Part shown: piece by piece, positions 35,991 to 46,215 of the stretch
Layout: each line of letters starts with the position of its first letter
Position numbering within the stretch: the first letter of the stretch is position 1
Source: Mycolicibacterium tusciae
Lineage (GTDB): Bacteria; Actinomycetota; Actinomycetes; Mycobacteriales; Mycobacteriaceae
NCBI RefSeq assembly: GCF_002086795.1
Contig: NZ_MVIM01000001.1
Coordinates: 434,001-498,000 of the forward strand
Reading direction: 5' to 3'
Length of the DNA: 64,000 nucleotides
Position numbers and translations under genes: made by a program
The notes under the pieces: model-generated
What the model saw: the letters and a program-made list of their open reading frames with translations, nothing else
Told to the model about the DNA's origin: nothing
Database searches by the model: none

Positions 35991-37639
35991 CCGCCCAGCG
36001 CCCAACGATCCATGTTCCATCCCGCGCCCCATCGAGTCGGACTGCTACTTACCGCGTACATGTCTTTCGACGTGAGTACGGTCCGCTGCTGACGATAGAG
36101 CGGAATGGTCGGCATGTCAGTCCACAGGATCGATCCGCCTTCCCCGAGCAGCCGGGACAGCTCCTTGGGGTCCGACGTCACCGCTAGCGCCGCGATGATG
36201 CCGTCGACGCGCTCGTTGGAGTAGCGGGACAGATTGTTGCCGTTGGCCGAATGCAGATCGTAGGCGTCCATGGCGTTGGACCCCGAGGACCCGCTGCCCG
36301 CCGCGCCACCCGTGCTGGCGAGCAGGACGTCGATCTCGTTGTTGCGCAAAGTGAGCGGGCCCGTTTCGTTGGTCGCGACGTCCTGCACCGTGATGCCTGC
36401 GGGCGCGCACGCCTTGGCGATCGTGCCGACCGTTGCGGCGAGCCGGGCGTTGGGGCTCTGGTATCCGATGCGGACGGTCAAGGGCCTTCCGTTGATCGCG
36501 GCCCGCGCCGCCTCGGGATTGGCGACGGTGAACCGGCCGCCCTCGACGGCGCTTTCGGCAGCGCTGTACGCGTCCTCGGTGACAGGGTTCAACCGCGCGT
36601 TGGCAACGGGAACTTCGGCGTTGCGGGCGATGATGTCACGCGGAGTGCAGTGCGCGAGCGCACGCCGCTCCGGCGGCTGCGACATCGGGCCCCGAGAGGC
36701 GAAGATGAGCTGCTCGATGCCCGCGGACGGGGCGTCGGTCCGGACGTAGTCGTCGGGCAGGTTCAGCGTGCCCGACGAACCCTCCGCCACGTCGACGACA
36801 TCGTAGGCGCCCTGGTTGATGCGGTCCTGGATGTCAGCGCCACGCGGCCACACGGTGATCCTGGACGTGACCGGCGCGGCGCCCCACCACTTGTCGTTGG
36901 CGACGAGCGCGACAGCGCCTTCGTCGGTCACCGAATCGAGCTTGTACGGCCCCGAGGACGGGAACTTCTTGATGTCGATATCCGGCGTCAGGTTCCAGGT
37001 GGTGTTCCACGCCTTGGCAATTCGGTCGATGGCCGGCGCGTCGTTGTTCGTGATCGCGGTGGTGACGCCGCCGTCGGGCAGCCCGAGCTCATCGGCGAGC
37101 ACGTGCGACGGCATCATCGACGTGGCGGCGAACAGCTGGCCGTAGTCGACGAACGCGCGGTCCTGCGCGAAGGACACCCGCGCCTTCTTCTGACCCGGAG
37201 CGCAGTCGACGGACGCGATGTCGGTGTACCCGGCACGGCTGGCGGCGTCGAACCCGGGAAACCGTCCCGACTGTGACGCCCACGCCAGCACCATGTCGTC
37301 ACACGTGATCGGCTTGCCGTCGGAGTACACCGCCGCGGCGTTGATCTCGTAGTCGAGGATCAACGGCCCGCGGCCGACGACCGAGATCTTGCCGAAGTCG
37401 TGATCGGCGACGATCTGGCCGTCAGGACCGTGATAGTTGAAACCCGTCAGAACCCGCGCGAAGGCCTGCGGACCACCGGAGGCGGCACCGGCCACCGTGT
37501 TGGTGTTGTAGGTCGTCAGCATGCCGTCCACCGCGAAGTCGATGCTGGCGGCCGGGCCACGCGAACACGCCGACAGGCCCGCCGCACCGACCGCCACGGC
37601 GGCCACCAGAGCAGCCACGCGCCGGCTCCATGCGATCAT
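35987..37639 (-). CDS. Peptide/solute-binding lipoprotein (SBP family 5)
   Basis: A 550-residue exported lipoprotein with signal [22 protein letters not shown] (lipobox LSAC). The mature part is an extracytoplasmic solute-binding protein of the DppA/OppA family: [22 protein letters not shown] and [30 protein letters not shown] are family landmarks. [16 protein letters not shown] and a C-terminal [13 protein letters not shown] are also typical. No permease genes lie nearby, so its partner is unknown. The gene is conserved in this place in M. tuberculosis, 5 bases after secF and overlapping apt. Confidence 0.88.
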   Translation of the reverse strand: MIAWSRRVAALVAAVAVGAAGLSACSRGPAASIDFAVDGMLTTYNTNTVAGAASGGPQAFARVLTGFNYHGPDGQIVADHDFGKISVVGRGPLILDYEINAAAVYSDGKPITCDDMVLAWASQSGRFPGFDAASRAGYTDIASVDCAPGQKKARVSFAQDRAFVDYGQLFAATSMMPSHVLADELGLPDGGVTTAITNNDAPAIDRIAKAWNTTWNLTPDIDIKKFPSSGPYKLDSVTDEGAVALVANDKWWGAAPVTSRITVWPRGADIQDRINQGAYDVVDVAEGSSGTLNLPDDYVRTDAPSAGIEQLIFASRGPMSQPPERRALAHCTPRDIIARNAEVPVANARLNPVTEDAYSAAESAVEGGRFTVANPEAARAAINGRPLTVRIGYQSPNARLAATVGTIAKACAPAGITVQDVATNETGPLTLRNNEIDVLLASTGGAAGSGSSGSNAMDAYDLHSANGNNLSRYSNERVDGIIAALAVTSDPKELSRLLGEGGSILWTDMPTIPLYRQQRTVLTSKDMYAVSSSPTRWGAGWNMDRWALGG

Positions 37640-37644
37640 CTGGG

Positions 37645-38925
37645 CTACCGCCGCCGGGCGTCGCGCTTACCCGACGGTCGTCCGGACCGGCTGCCCGTCG
37701 GCCGAACCGGCCGCGCGCCGGGCGCCGGCTTGTCCGGTGGCGGAGTGGTGCTCGTCGCCTGCGAGGACACCGCCGCCTTCACCGGGTTAGCACCGTCGTC
37801 GACGACGTCCTCGCCGGAGTCCGAAAGTTTCGCGGCACTTCCCTTGCGGCGGTTCAGCACCCGGCGGGTGTGGTTGCGCACCAGCGTGGTGCGCTCCCGC
37901 AGCGTCACGAGCAGCGGCGTGGCGAAATAGATCGACGAATACGTACCGACGATCACACCGACCAGCTGGACGAGCGCCAGGTCCATCAGCGTGCCGACGC
38001 CCAGCAGCCAGACCGCGATCACCATCAGCGCCAGGATCGGCAGCACCGAGATCACGCTGGTGTTGATCGACCGCATGAAGGTCTGGTTGACCGCCAGGTT
38101 GGCGTGCTCCGCGAACGTCCGGCGGGTGGTGTGCTCGAATCCGTGGGTGTTCTCCTCGACCTTGTCGAACACGATCACGGTGTCATAGAGGGAGAAACCG
38201 AGAATGGTCAGCAATCCGATGACCGTCGCGGGCGTGACCTCGAAGCCGACGATGGAATAGACGCCGGCGGTGACGACCAGGTCGAACACCAGCGTTGCCA
38301 ACGCGGCGACGGCCATGTAGCGCTCGTATCGCACGGTGATGTAGACGGCGGCCAGCGCGAGGAACACGACGAGGGCGATGAGCGCCTTCTCGGTGATCTG
38401 ACCGCCCCAGGTCTCCGATACCGCGGAGTCGCTGATGGCGTTCTTGTCGGGCTGGCCGTCCGGGCCGCGGGGCTGGAATGCGTCGAACAACGCGGTTCGC
38501 AGCGCTTCGATCTCATCGTTGTCGAGGGTTTCCGAGCGAATCTGCACGGTGGCTGAATCGCCGCTGCCGACAATGACCACATTGTCGCTGTCTTTGCCCA
38601 GCGCCCGGCTGAACACGTCCTCGACCTGCTGGGTGGTGACGGTGCCGCTGGCGGTCTGCGCAGGCATGGACACCTTGGTGCCGCCCTCGAAGTCGATGCC
38701 GAAGGTGAAGCCGCGAATCAGCATGCTGGCGATGCACACAGCAACGATCAAGCCGCTGACCGTGAACCACAGCTTGCGCTTACCGACGACCTCGAACGCG
38801 CCGGTGCCGGTGTAGAGCCGGGTGAAGAACCCGTGCCGTGGCGTCTCGCTCTCGAGGTCGGGTGCCTCGACGGCTTCGGTCAACACGTCGTCCACGTCTT
38901 TGTTGTCTTTATGCCTGGCGGCCAT
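37645..38925 (-). CDS. secF: Protein-export membrane protein SecF
   Basis: The 426-residue protein has six predicted spans. The first (KLWFTVSGLIVAVCIASMLI) is followed by the SecF signature GFTFGIDFEGGTKVSM. The RND-type core has GVYSIVGFEVTPATVIGLLTILGFSLYDTVIVFDKVEEN and RTFAEHANLAVNQTFMRSINTS. A long charged C-terminal tail, rich in Pro, Lys and Arg, is about 90 residues. SecF works with SecD to drive late steps of Sec export using the proton gradient. It starts 4 bases after the secD stop. Confidence 0.96.
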   Translation of the reverse strand: MAARHKDNKDVDDVLTEAVEAPDLESETPRHGFFTRLYTGTGAFEVVGKRKLWFTVSGLIVAVCIASMLIRGFTFGIDFEGGTKVSMPAQTASGTVTTQQVEDVFSRALGKDSDNVVIVGSGDSATVQIRSETLDNDEIEALRTALFDAFQPRGPDGQPDKNAISDSAVSETWGGQITEKALIALVVFLALAAVYITVRYERYMAVAALATLVFDLVVTAGVYSIVGFEVTPATVIGLLTILGFSLYDTVIVFDKVEENTHGFEHTTRRTFAEHANLAVNQTFMRSINTSVISVLPILALMVIAVWLLGVGTLMDLALVQLVGVIVGTYSSIYFATPLLVTLRERTTLVRNHTRRVLNRRKGSAAKLSDSGEDVVDDGANPVKAAVSSQATSTTPPPDKPAPGARPVRPTGSRSGRPSGKRDARRR

Positions 38926-38929
38926 GTCG

Positions 38930-40747
38930 CTACCCCCGTCCCGTCACGTGCGCGGCCGCGCGTCGTTCGCGGGCGATCTGCTGCACCGCGCCGAGGCCGT
39001 TCAGCTTGGGCTTCGCCATGGTCGGCGACTTCGACGCGATGTAGACGATCGGCCACGTCACCAGGAACACCACCACCACGTCGAGGATCGTCGTCAGGCC
39101 CAAGGTAAACGCGAAGCCCTTCACCTGGCCGACCGCCAGGACATACAGGACGGCGGCGGCCAGGAACGTGACCGCGTTGCCGGACAGAATCGTCTTACGC
39201 GCTCTGTTCCAACCACGGGGCACCGCCGAGCGGAACGATCGACCGTCGCGAATCTCATCCTTGATGCGTTCGAAGAACACGACGAAGGAGTCTGCCGTCA
39301 TACCGATACCGATGATCAGACCCGCAATACCGGCGAGGTCAAGCGTGTATCCGATGTATCTGCCCAGGAGCACGAGGATCGCGTAAACCATGGCGCCCGA
39401 CGCGACCAGCGACAGCGCGATCAGCACGCCCAGAATTCGGTAGTAGAGCAGCGAATAAAGCAGCACCAGGGCGAGGCCGACCGCCCCCGCGATCAAGCCG
39501 GCGCGCAGCGACGTCAAACCCAAGGTCGCCGAAACGGTTTCGGCCTCCGACGACTCGAATGACAGCGGCAGCGAACCGTACTTCAGCACGTTGGCGAGCT
39601 CGCGCGCCGTCTGCTCGGTGAACTGACCGCTGATCTGCGTACGACCGCCGGGAATCGGCTCGCGAATCTCGGGGGCACTGACCACCTGGGAGTCCAGCAC
39701 GAACGCGGTCTGAGTGCCGACGTTCGCGGCGGTGAAGTCCGCCCAGATCTTGGTGGCATCGCCCTTGAACTGGACGTCGACCAGGTAGATGCCCTGCTGC
39801 TGGTCGAAGCCCGAACTCGCGTTCTCGATCTGTTCACCGCTGATGATCGACTTGTCGAGCAGGTAGACCTCGTTGCCGTCCTGCGAGCACGTGACCAGCG
39901 GCAGGTTCGGATCGTCGTTACCGGCCAGCACATCGTCCTCGCCGCAGCGGGTGGCCTGGAACTGCAGCGCCAGGATCTGGATCTGCTGATCGCTGCTCTG
40001 GCGAAGTTCCTTCTCGTCGGCGATGCGCTGCGAAAGCGGGACATCACCAGATGGTGGCGCGGGCGCCTGCGTGCCGGGAGCCGGTGCCGGCTCCTGCCCC
40101 GGCGGTGGCGTCGGCTGCGGCGGCGCCGGCGGCTCGGGGGCTGGCTGGGACGGCGGCTCCACGGGGTACGGACGGGGTTGTGGGGCGGGCGACTGGGCGG
40201 GCGGTACCGGCTGCTCGGCCGCTCCGGGGGGAAGCACCTGGGCGCCGGGCGCTCCTGGCGCTGCTGGAGCGCCGGGTAGTCCGGGGATGGCTCCTGGTGC
40301 GCCGGGTGCACCCGGCGGGGCTCCCTGTGGTTCCTCGGTGGGCGGCTGCTGTGGCTGTGCCGCGGCGGAAGGCATCGCGTGAACCACCGGCCTGATGTAC
40401 AGCCGTGCCGTCTGGCCGAGGTTGCGGGCCTCGCTGCTCTCGTTACCCGGAACGGTGATGACGAGGTTGTCGCCGTCGATGATGACTTCGGACCCCGACA
40501 CACCCAGACCGTTGACGCGATCGTTGATGATCGTCTGTGCCTGGTTGAGGGCGTCACGGGTGGGACGAGAGCCGTCCGGCGTGCGAGCGGTGAGCGTTAC
40601 CCGGGTGCCGCCCTGCAGATCGATGCCGAGCTTCGGCTCGGCCTCCTTGTCCCCCGTCAGGAACACCAGCAGGTATGCGCCGACCAGCAGTACCAGATAG
40701 AGCGCAAGGTAGCGGGCAGGGTGCACCGGCGTCGAAGGCGATGCCAC
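38930..40747 (-). CDS. secD: Protein-export membrane protein SecD with long Pro/Gly insert
   Basis: A 605-residue protein with an N-terminal span, [17 protein letters not shown], the P1 domain, and six spans in the C-terminal half with [24 protein letters not shown] 110-residue insert (about residues 125-235, encoded at 40043-40375) is nearly all Pro, Ala, Gly and Gln, with a collagen-like [17 protein letters not shown] stretch. That lengthens the extracytoplasmic P1 domain beyond E. coli. Mycobacterial SecD proteins do have Pro-rich inserts, so it may be typical. The gene lies between yajC and secF. Confidence 0.96.
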   Translation of the reverse strand: MASPSTPVHPARYLALYLVLLVGAYLLVFLTGDKEAEPKLGIDLQGGTRVTLTARTPDGSRPTRDALNQAQTIINDRVNGLGVSGSEVIIDGDNLVITVPGNESSEARNLGQTARLYIRPVVHAMPSAAAQPQQPPTEEPQGAPPGAPGAPGAIPGLPGAPAAPGAPGAQVLPPGAAEQPVPPAQSPAPQPRPYPVEPPSQPAPEPPAPPQPTPPPGQEPAPAPGTQAPAPPSGDVPLSQRIADEKELRQSSDQQIQILALQFQATRCGEDDVLAGNDDPNLPLVTCSQDGNEVYLLDKSIISGEQIENASSGFDQQQGIYLVDVQFKGDATKIWADFTAANVGTQTAFVLDSQVVSAPEIREPIPGGRTQISGQFTEQTARELANVLKYGSLPLSFESSEAETVSATLGLTSLRAGLIAGAVGLALVLLYSLLYYRILGVLIALSLVASGAMVYAILVLLGRYIGYTLDLAGIAGLIIGIGMTADSFVVFFERIKDEIRDGRSFRSAVPRGWNRARKTILSGNAVTFLAAAVLYVLAVGQVKGFAFTLGLTTILDVVVVFLVTWPIVYIASKSPTMAKPKLNGLGAVQQIARERRAAAHVTGRG

Positions 40748-40819
40748 GTTTCTAGGGTCTCCTCGAGATCAGTTCGTCAGCACCGCAAAGGGTACGTGCT
40801 CAGGCTGAGTGGTCAGCCC

Positions 40820-41164
40820 TCAGTCCTTGGTGTTCGGGCTTTCGGTGATTTCGGTCGCCGTCGATGCCTCGTCGTCGACGTCCTCGAAATCGTCGTCTCC
40901 GTCGGTGTCCGGTCCGATCTTGTCGCGCACGGCGAGCTTCATCCATGTGGTGACCACGCCGGGCGCGACCTCCAGGTCGATGGTGTCGTCGCCGATGCCG
41001 GTGATCGTGCCTTCCAAGCCCGACGTGGTGTGAATGCGATCCCCGATCTGCAGCGATTCGTGCAGATCGATGGTGGCCTGCATCGCCTTCTTCTGTCGGC
41101 GCGACGCGAAGAACATGAACGCGCCCATGATGATGATGAGCGGCAGGAAGATGACCAGATCCAT
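40820..41164 (-). CDS. yajC: Preprotein translocase accessory subunit YajC
   Basis: A 114-residue protein: one N-terminal span (LVIFLPLIIIMGAFMFFASRRQKKAMQ), then an SH3-like cytoplasmic domain (LQIGDRIHTTSGLEGTITGIGDDTIDLEVAPGVVTTWMKLAV) and an acidic tail. It associates with SecDF. The ATG at 41164 is preferred; 12 further residues can be read in frame upstream. It begins the yajC-secD-secF unit. Confidence 0.94.
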   Translation of the reverse strand: MDLVIFLPLIIIMGAFMFFASRRQKKAMQATIDLHESLQIGDRIHTTSGLEGTITGIGDDTIDLEVAPGVVTTWMKLAVRDKIGPDTDGDDDFEDVDDEASTATEITESPNTKD

Positions 41165-41303
41165 GGCAACAACTGTCTTTCGTATCGGTCTCGGTGTCAC
41201 AGCGCAGACCGGCAGGTCAGGCGCTTCGTCAGTGACCAGTGTGCCATTGCGGCCGCAGATGACCGAGGCCCCCGTCGCCCCGGCGCAGTGTTAGCGTCCT
41301 GTA

Positions 41304-41717
41304 GTGCTCGGGCACCTCGGCATCAATGTTCCTGATCTGGGCGCGTCCAAGACCTACTACGACGCGGTCATGCCGCTGCTGGGATTCGACGAGTTCCTCA
41401 CGGCATCCGACGAGTTCGCCTATCGTCCCGCGGGCGGCAAGCCGGGCACATACCTGTTCTTCTATCCGTCGGCCGAGACCTCGCGATACTCGCGGCACCG
41501 GACCGGCCTTCAGCATCTGGCGTTCATCGTGCGTTCCCGATCCCTGGTGCGCGAGATTCACGAGCTCCTCACCGCGACGTTGATCCCACGATTCGGCGGC
41601 GAGGTTCTGCACCGGCCGCAGGTATTTCCGCAGTATCCCCAGCCCTATTTCGCGACGTTCTGGCTCGACCCCTGGGGGCTGATGCTCGAAGCGGTGTGCC
41701 ATCACGACCGGGATTGA
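41304..41717 (+). CDS. VOC-superfamily (glyoxalase/dioxygenase) protein
   Basis: A 137-residue single-module protein of the vicinal oxygen chelate fold. It opens LGHLGINVPDLGASKTYYDAVMPLLGF, whose His is the first metal ligand; RTGLQHLAFIVRSRSLVREIHELL gives the second, and FWLDPWGLMLEAVCH gives the Glu near the end. The substrate is unknown. It starts with GTG at 41304 and diverges from yajC. Confidence 0.8.
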   Translation: MLGHLGINVPDLGASKTYYDAVMPLLGFDEFLTASDEFAYRPAGGKPGTYLFFYPSAETSRYSRHRTGLQHLAFIVRSRSLVREIHELLTATLIPRFGGEVLHRPQVFPQYPQPYFATFWLDPWGLMLEAVCHHDRD

Positions 41718-41862
41718 GCGATGGCGACGAAATCCGTTGCCTCAATCTGTGATGACCGACGATTCCGCTAGAACCTCCCAGAGTTTTCAATCGGATCGGT
41801 GCGCTCCCGACTAGGCTCGAACCGCGGCGCGTCGTGCGCCGAACCTACGTCAGGAGGCGGAT

Positions 41863-43203
41863 TTGAGCACCGTCGAGCAGAGCCGATTTCTCGCCACCGA
41901 GATACCCGGCCCGCTTTCACAAGCGCTGATCGACAGGAAGACCGCCGCGGTATCCCGGGCGGTGGGCAACACCATGCCCGTGTACGCGTCGCGGGCATTC
42001 GGCGGCATCGTCGAGGATGTCGACGGCAATCGACTCATCGATCTGGGGTCGGGCATCGCGGTGACCACCGTCGGAAACTCGTCGCCGGCCGTCGTTGCGG
42101 CGGTACAGGATCAGGCCGCGAGATTCACCCACACATGTTTCATGATCACGCCGTACGAGGGCTACGTCGCGGTCGCCGAGCAGCTCAACCGGCTCACGCC
42201 CGGCAGCGGCGACAAGCGGTCGGCACTGTTCAACTCGGGCTCCGAAGCAGTGGAGAACGCGATCAAGGTCGCGCGAACCTACACCCGGAAATCGGCGGTG
42301 GTGTCGTTCGACCACGCGTATCACGGGCGGACCAACCTGACCATGGCGTTGACCGCGAAGTCCATGCCCTACAAGCACGGTTTCGGCCCGTTCGCACCGG
42401 AGATCTACCGAGCACCGCTGTCGTACCCGTTCCGCGATGCAGAATTCGGCAAGGAGATGGCCACCGACGGTGAGCTTGCGGCCAAGCGTGCCATCACCGT
42501 GATGGACAAGCAGGTCGGTGCCGACAACCTGGCGGCGGTCATCATCGAACCCATCCAGGGTGAGGGCGGCTTCATCGTGCCCGCCGATGGCTTCCTGCCC
42601 GCGCTGCTGGACTGGTGCCGCAAGAACAACGTCGTGTTCATCGCCGACGAGGTACAGACCGGGTTCGCCCGCACCGGGGCGATGTTCGCGTGCGAACACG
42701 AAGGCATCGAACCCGATTTGATCGTCACCGCGAAGGGCATCGCCGACGGCATGCCGCTGTCCGCGGTGACCGGGCGCGCCGAGATCATGGACGCGCCACA
42801 TGTCAGCGGGCTCGGCGGCACCTACGGCGGCAATCCGGTCGCGTGCGCGGCGGCGCTGGCGACCATCGAGACGATCCAGGCCGACGGGCTCGTCGAGCGG
42901 GCGCAGCAGATCGAAGCGCTGATGAAGGATCGACTCGGGCGGCTGCAGGCCGAGGATGACCGGATCGGCGACGTCCGCGGGCGCGGCGCCATGATCGCGA
43001 TGGAGCTGGTGAAGTCCGGCAGCACCGAGCCCGACGCCGACCTGACCAAAGCGCTGTGCGGCGGCTGCCACGCCGCGGGCGTGATCGTGTTGTCCTGCGG
43101 CACATTTGGCAACGTGCTGCGGTTTTTGCCACCGTTGACCATCAGCGACGACCTTCTCGTCGAAGGTCTCGATGTTCTTGCTCTTGTCCTCAAAGACCTT
43201 TAA
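41863..43203 (+). CDS. gabT: 4-aminobutyrate aminotransferase
   Basis: A 446-residue class III PLP-dependent aminotransferase that converts GABA plus 2-oxoglutarate to succinic semialdehyde and glutamate. Landmarks are [15 protein letters not shown], the [18 protein letters not shown] cofactor loop, [43 protein letters not shown] and the Lys in [13 protein letters not shown]. The start is the rare codon TTG at 41863, decided by AGGAGG 6 bases before it. The next gene encodes an aldehyde dehydrogenase for the same pathway, 19 bases downstream. Confidence 0.94.
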   Translation: MSTVEQSRFLATEIPGPLSQALIDRKTAAVSRAVGNTMPVYASRAFGGIVEDVDGNRLIDLGSGIAVTTVGNSSPAVVAAVQDQAARFTHTCFMITPYEGYVAVAEQLNRLTPGSGDKRSALFNSGSEAVENAIKVARTYTRKSAVVSFDHAYHGRTNLTMALTAKSMPYKHGFGPFAPEIYRAPLSYPFRDAEFGKEMATDGELAAKRAITVMDKQVGADNLAAVIIEPIQGEGGFIVPADGFLPALLDWCRKNNVVFIADEVQTGFARTGAMFACEHEGIEPDLIVTAKGIADGMPLSAVTGRAEIMDAPHVSGLGGTYGGNPVACAAALATIETIQADGLVERAQQIEALMKDRLGRLQAEDDRIGDVRGRGAMIAMELVKSGSTEPDADLTKALCGGCHAAGVIVLSCGTFGNVLRFLPPLTISDDLLVEGLDVLALVLKDL

Positions 43204-43222
43204 CCCAAAGAGGAGTTCACAG

Positions 43223-44656
43223 ATGACGAAGGTTCAGAATTTCATCGGCGGCGAACTCGTCGACTCCGTCAGCGGAGCCACGATGCCGCTCGTCGATCCG
43301 AGCACCGGCGAGGAGTACGCCACCGCACCCATTTCCAATGAGGCCGACATCGACAACGCGTATGCCGCGGCGTCGAAGGCATTCAAGGACTGGAAGCGCA
43401 CGACACCGTCCAACCGCCAGAAGGCGCTGCTCGATTTCGCCGAAGACGTCGAGCGCAACGCCCAGGCACTCGTCGAGGCCGAGGGCCGCAACACCGGGAA
43501 GCCGAACCATGTCACCACGGCCGAAGAGATTCCGCCGATGGTCGACCAGATTCGCTTCTTCGCCGGTGCGGCAAGGATGTTGGAGGGCAAGTCCGCCGGC
43601 GAGTACATGGAGAACCACACGTCGTGGATTCGTCGCGAGCCGGTCGGTGTGATCGGCCAGGTATCACCGTGGAACTACCCCATGATGATGGCTGTCTGGA
43701 AGTTCTGTCCGGCCATCGCCGCGGGCAACACAGTCGTCATCAAACCCAGCGACACCACACCCGTCACCACCGTCATGCTCGCCGAGATCGCGGCCAAGCA
43801 CTTCCCGCCGGGTGTGCTGAACGTCGTGTGCGGCGACCGGAATACCGGCGCTGCGGTGGTCGCGCATCCAACGCCGGAGATGGTGTCGATCACGGGCTCG
43901 GTGGCCGCGGGCCGCGCGGTCGCCGTGAGTGCGGGTGGGCACTTGAAGCGCACGCACCTGGAGCTGGGCGGCAAGGCGCCGGTGATCGTGTTCGATGACA
44001 GCGACATCGCCGGCGCCGCAGAGGGAATCGCGACGGCCGGATACTTCAACGCGGGCCAGGACTGCACGGCGGCAACCCGCGTGCTCGCGACGTCCAAGGT
44101 GGCGTCGGACCTGACCGATGCGCTCGCCGAGCAGGCGCGCGGCGCCACGACGACGTTCGGCAAGGCCTCCGACGACGAGGACGCGTGGGTGCCGCCGGTC
44201 AACAACGTCAACCAGATGGAGCGCGTGCTGTCGTTCTTCACCGATGTGCCGTCGCACGCGAATGTGGCCGCGGGTGGAGAACGCCAGGGCAACAAGGGAT
44301 TCTACGTGGCGCCGACGGTCATCGGCGGCCTTCGCCAGGACGACCGGCTGGTGCAGCAGGAGATCTTCGGCCCGGTGATCACGGTGCAGTCGTTCTCCGA
44401 CGAGGACGAGGCGATCGCGTGGGCCAACGGAACCGAATACGGCCTGGCGTCATCGGTGTGGACGAAGGACGTGTCGCGAGCGCTGCGGGTATCCGCGGCA
44501 CTGGACTTCGGCTGCGTATGGATCAACACGCATATCCCGCTGGTCGCCGAGATGCCGCACGGCGGGTACAAGTCGTCGGGCCACGGCAAGGACCTGTCGA
44601 TGTACGGCTTCGAGGACTACACGCGCATCAAGCACGTGATGGCCTTCACCGGCTAG
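43223..44656 (+). CDS. Aldehyde dehydrogenase, probable gamma-aminobutyraldehyde dehydrogenase
   Basis: A 477-residue NAD-dependent aldehyde dehydrogenase. Present are [36 protein letters not shown], the catalytic Glu in [10 protein letters not shown] and the catalytic Cys in [13 protein letters not shown], with [11 protein letters not shown] near the end. The length and motifs resemble PatD-type gamma-aminobutyraldehyde dehydrogenases, which feed putrescine carbon to GABA. Together with gabT this suggests putrescine/GABA catabolism; succinic semialdehyde cannot be excluded as substrate. GAGGAG precedes the ATG at 43223. Confidence 0.88.
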   Translation: MTKVQNFIGGELVDSVSGATMPLVDPSTGEEYATAPISNEADIDNAYAAASKAFKDWKRTTPSNRQKALLDFAEDVERNAQALVEAEGRNTGKPNHVTTAEEIPPMVDQIRFFAGAARMLEGKSAGEYMENHTSWIRREPVGVIGQVSPWNYPMMMAVWKFCPAIAAGNTVVIKPSDTTPVTTVMLAEIAAKHFPPGVLNVVCGDRNTGAAVVAHPTPEMVSITGSVAAGRAVAVSAGGHLKRTHLELGGKAPVIVFDDSDIAGAAEGIATAGYFNAGQDCTAATRVLATSKVASDLTDALAEQARGATTTFGKASDDEDAWVPPVNNVNQMERVLSFFTDVPSHANVAAGGERQGNKGFYVAPTVIGGLRQDDRLVQQEIFGPVITVQSFSDEDEAIAWANGTEYGLASSVWTKDVSRALRVSAALDFGCVWINTHIPLVAEMPHGGYKSSGHGKDLSMYGFEDYTRIKHVMAFTG

Positions 44657-44670
44657 GCGGTCTTTGCGAC

Positions 44671-44713
44671 TTGTGGAGTCTTAGCCGCGCTGACCGCGGG
44701 CGAGACTCCACAA
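44671..44713. terminator. Hairpin between convergent genes
   Basis: TTGTGGAGTCT (44671-44681) pairs perfectly with AGACTCCACAA (44703-44713) around a 21-base loop. The right arm lies within the last codons of the hydrolase gene on the minus strand. It probably terminates transcription from one or both sides. Confidence 0.5.
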
Positions 44714-45511
44714 ATCGGTGATGGACCGAAGGACTCGGTCGCGGTCGATCAGCAGCGGTGAGGAATGGCCCGAGCCGGCGGCCGCGACCACCTTGGCGTC
44801 GGCCATGGTCTCCGCGATGGCCTGCGCGTCCTCGGGTCGCCATCCGGTGATGTCCTCACGGCCGGCAATGATCAGTGTCGGTGCGGCGATCCGGGCCATG
44901 TCGGCGGTCATGTCGGGCCGGTTGAGCATCATCGACCTCATGGCGTGGAACATCGCGCCTTTCTGCGCGCCGGTGAATCCGCGCATCACGGTTTTCGCGA
45001 GATCGGGTGCGAGTTGGAACGATTCGGCCCCGACGAGCGCATCCGAAAGCGGTTTTAGCAGCAGCGGATTGGGACCAATGAACCGGTAGAGCTGCACCAA
45101 AGGCCATACCTTGGTCCAGCGCTCCCCCGTGCGCAGCGGGTGCGCCGGCGTGCCGATGGTGGTGAGCGTCCGGATCCTGCCGGGCTGGTGCGCGGCCAGC
45201 TGGATTCCAATATGACCTCCCCAGGCGTTGCCCACCCAGTCGACGGGCTGATCGAGGCCGAGCGCATCCAGGACCTGCGCGGCGGCCGACACGCACTCAC
45301 CGAAGGTGAAGTCGCGGCTGACGGGGTCGCTGCGGCCGTGCGACGGTCCGTCGATGACGTACACCGAGTGGTTGCGCGCGAGGTCGGCTTCGAGGCCGCA
45401 CCATGATCGTGAGTCGAGAAACAGGCTGTGCCACAACACGACCGGCGACCCGCTACCCAGGCGCTCGATGTGTAGCCGGCCCAGGTCGGTGGCAATGAGT
45501 TCGGTGGCCAT
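44681..45511 (-). CDS. Alpha/beta hydrolase-fold protein lacking the nucleophile Ser
   Basis: A 276-residue alpha/beta hydrolase-fold protein. The oxyanion region is VVLWHSLFLDSRSW and the nucleophile elbow is GNAWG (residues 94-98), where Ala96 stands at the place of the usual Ser, Asp or Cys. The acid (GREDITGW) and His (GSGHSSPLL) regions remain. Hydrolysis by the normal mechanism is therefore unlikely; a cofactor-free or binding role is possible. The GCC codon is clear in the sequence. The ATG at 45511 has GGAGATG upstream. It is divergent from a MarR gene across a pair of palindromes, so substrate-responsive control is likely. Confidence 0.8.
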   Translation of the reverse strand: MATELIATDLGRLHIERLGSGSPVVLWHSLFLDSRSWCGLEADLARNHSVYVIDGPSHGRSDPVSRDFTFGECVSAAAQVLDALGLDQPVDWVGNAWGGHIGIQLAAHQPGRIRTLTTIGTPAHPLRTGERWTKVWPLVQLYRFIGPNPLLLKPLSDALVGAESFQLAPDLAKTVMRGFTGAQKGAMFHAMRSMMLNRPDMTADMARIAAPTLIIAGREDITGWRPEDAQAIAETMADAKVVAAAGSGHSSPLLIDRDRVLRSITDLWSLARGQRG

Positions 45512-45526
45512 GACATCTCCATTTAC

Positions 45527-45554
45527 TTCGGAAACCGAAACTTCGGTATCCGTA
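45527..45554. promoter_or_regulatory. Tandem palindromes, probable MarR operators
   Basis: TTCGGAAACCGAA (45527-45539) is a perfect palindrome with 5-bp arms. A second copy, TTCGGTATCCGTA (45542-45554), follows at a 15-base period. They fill the space between the divergent hydrolase and MarR genes, fitting two repressor dimers side by side. Confidence 0.6.
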
Positions 45555-45569
45555 GTATCCTTATGATCC

Positions 45570-46034
45570 ATGGCTGCGTCAAGTGATCCGCCGCCCGACC
45601 GCCTGGCGATCGGGCAGCTGCTGGTCAGGTTGTTGCGAGAGTTTCGCGATGACCTCGCCGCGCCACGCGCGGACGCCGGATACGGCGACGTGCGCGAGAC
45701 CCATTTTCAGATCTTCGGCAACATCCGGATGGGCGGGATTCGCCTCACTGAGCTCGCCGACCGTGCGCAGTTGAGTCTCGCGGCCACGTCGGAAATCGTG
45801 AACGACCTTGTGGACCTGGGCTATCTGACCCGCCGACCCGACCCGGCCGACGGCCGCGCGAAGCTCATCGACCTGACGAAGCGGGGGCAATCACTGATGG
45901 CCGACGCGGGTGGTCGCGTCGCCGACATCGAGAAACGATGGTCAAAGGTCGTCGGCGAGAGGAACTTCGCGCAGATGACCAGGACAATGCAGCGACTGCT
46001 CGATGAGCTCGATCCAAAGGACTCGCGCAGCTAG
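45570..46034 (+). CDS. MarR-family transcriptional regulator
   Basis: A 154-residue winged-helix regulator. The DNA-binding part is FQIFGNIRMGGIRLTELADRAQLSLAATSEIVNDLVDLGYLTRRPDPADGRAKLIDLTKRG, the standard MarR layout. It faces the hydrolase gene at 45511 across two palindromes, so it probably represses both. The ligand is unknown. The start could also be ATG at 45563, which is out of frame with the domain and so is rejected. Confidence 0.88.
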   Translation: MAASSDPPPDRLAIGQLLVRLLREFRDDLAAPRADAGYGDVRETHFQIFGNIRMGGIRLTELADRAQLSLAATSEIVNDLVDLGYLTRRPDPADGRAKLIDLTKRGQSLMADAGGRVADIEKRWSKVVGERNFAQMTRTMQRLLDELDPKDSRS

Positions 46035-46147
46035 CGGGCCCCGGCCACCAGTTCGACCACGAAATTGCGAATGTCGTCGAGTGCGACCAGCGTGGTGAGC
46101 AGATCGTCGGCAGGTCTGCTAATCCGCCGTTGGAGGTAGATATAACG
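46031..46147 (-). pseudogene. Possible gene remnant, unidentified
   Basis: One minus-strand frame reads RRISRPADDLLTTLVALDDI and RNFVVELVAGAR before a stop that overlaps the MarR stop. It looks protein-like but has no start and no recognised family. It may be the C-terminal end of a lost gene, or chance. Confidence 0.2.
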
Positions 46148-46171
46148 GGATCGAGGCGCAGATCACTCGCG

Positions 46172-46206
46172 AAAAAAGGGCCCACACTTTGGTGTGAGCC
46201 CCTTTT
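46172..46206. terminator. Bidirectional intrinsic terminator
   Basis: AAAAAAGGGCCCACAC (from 46172) pairs with GTGTGAGCCCCTTTT (46192-46206) around TTTG, with one mismatch. It ends in T-rich DNA on both strands, so it is a classical terminator for MarR (plus) and for the membrane gene (minus). Confidence 0.85.
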
Positions 46207-46215
46207 CACGTCGGA

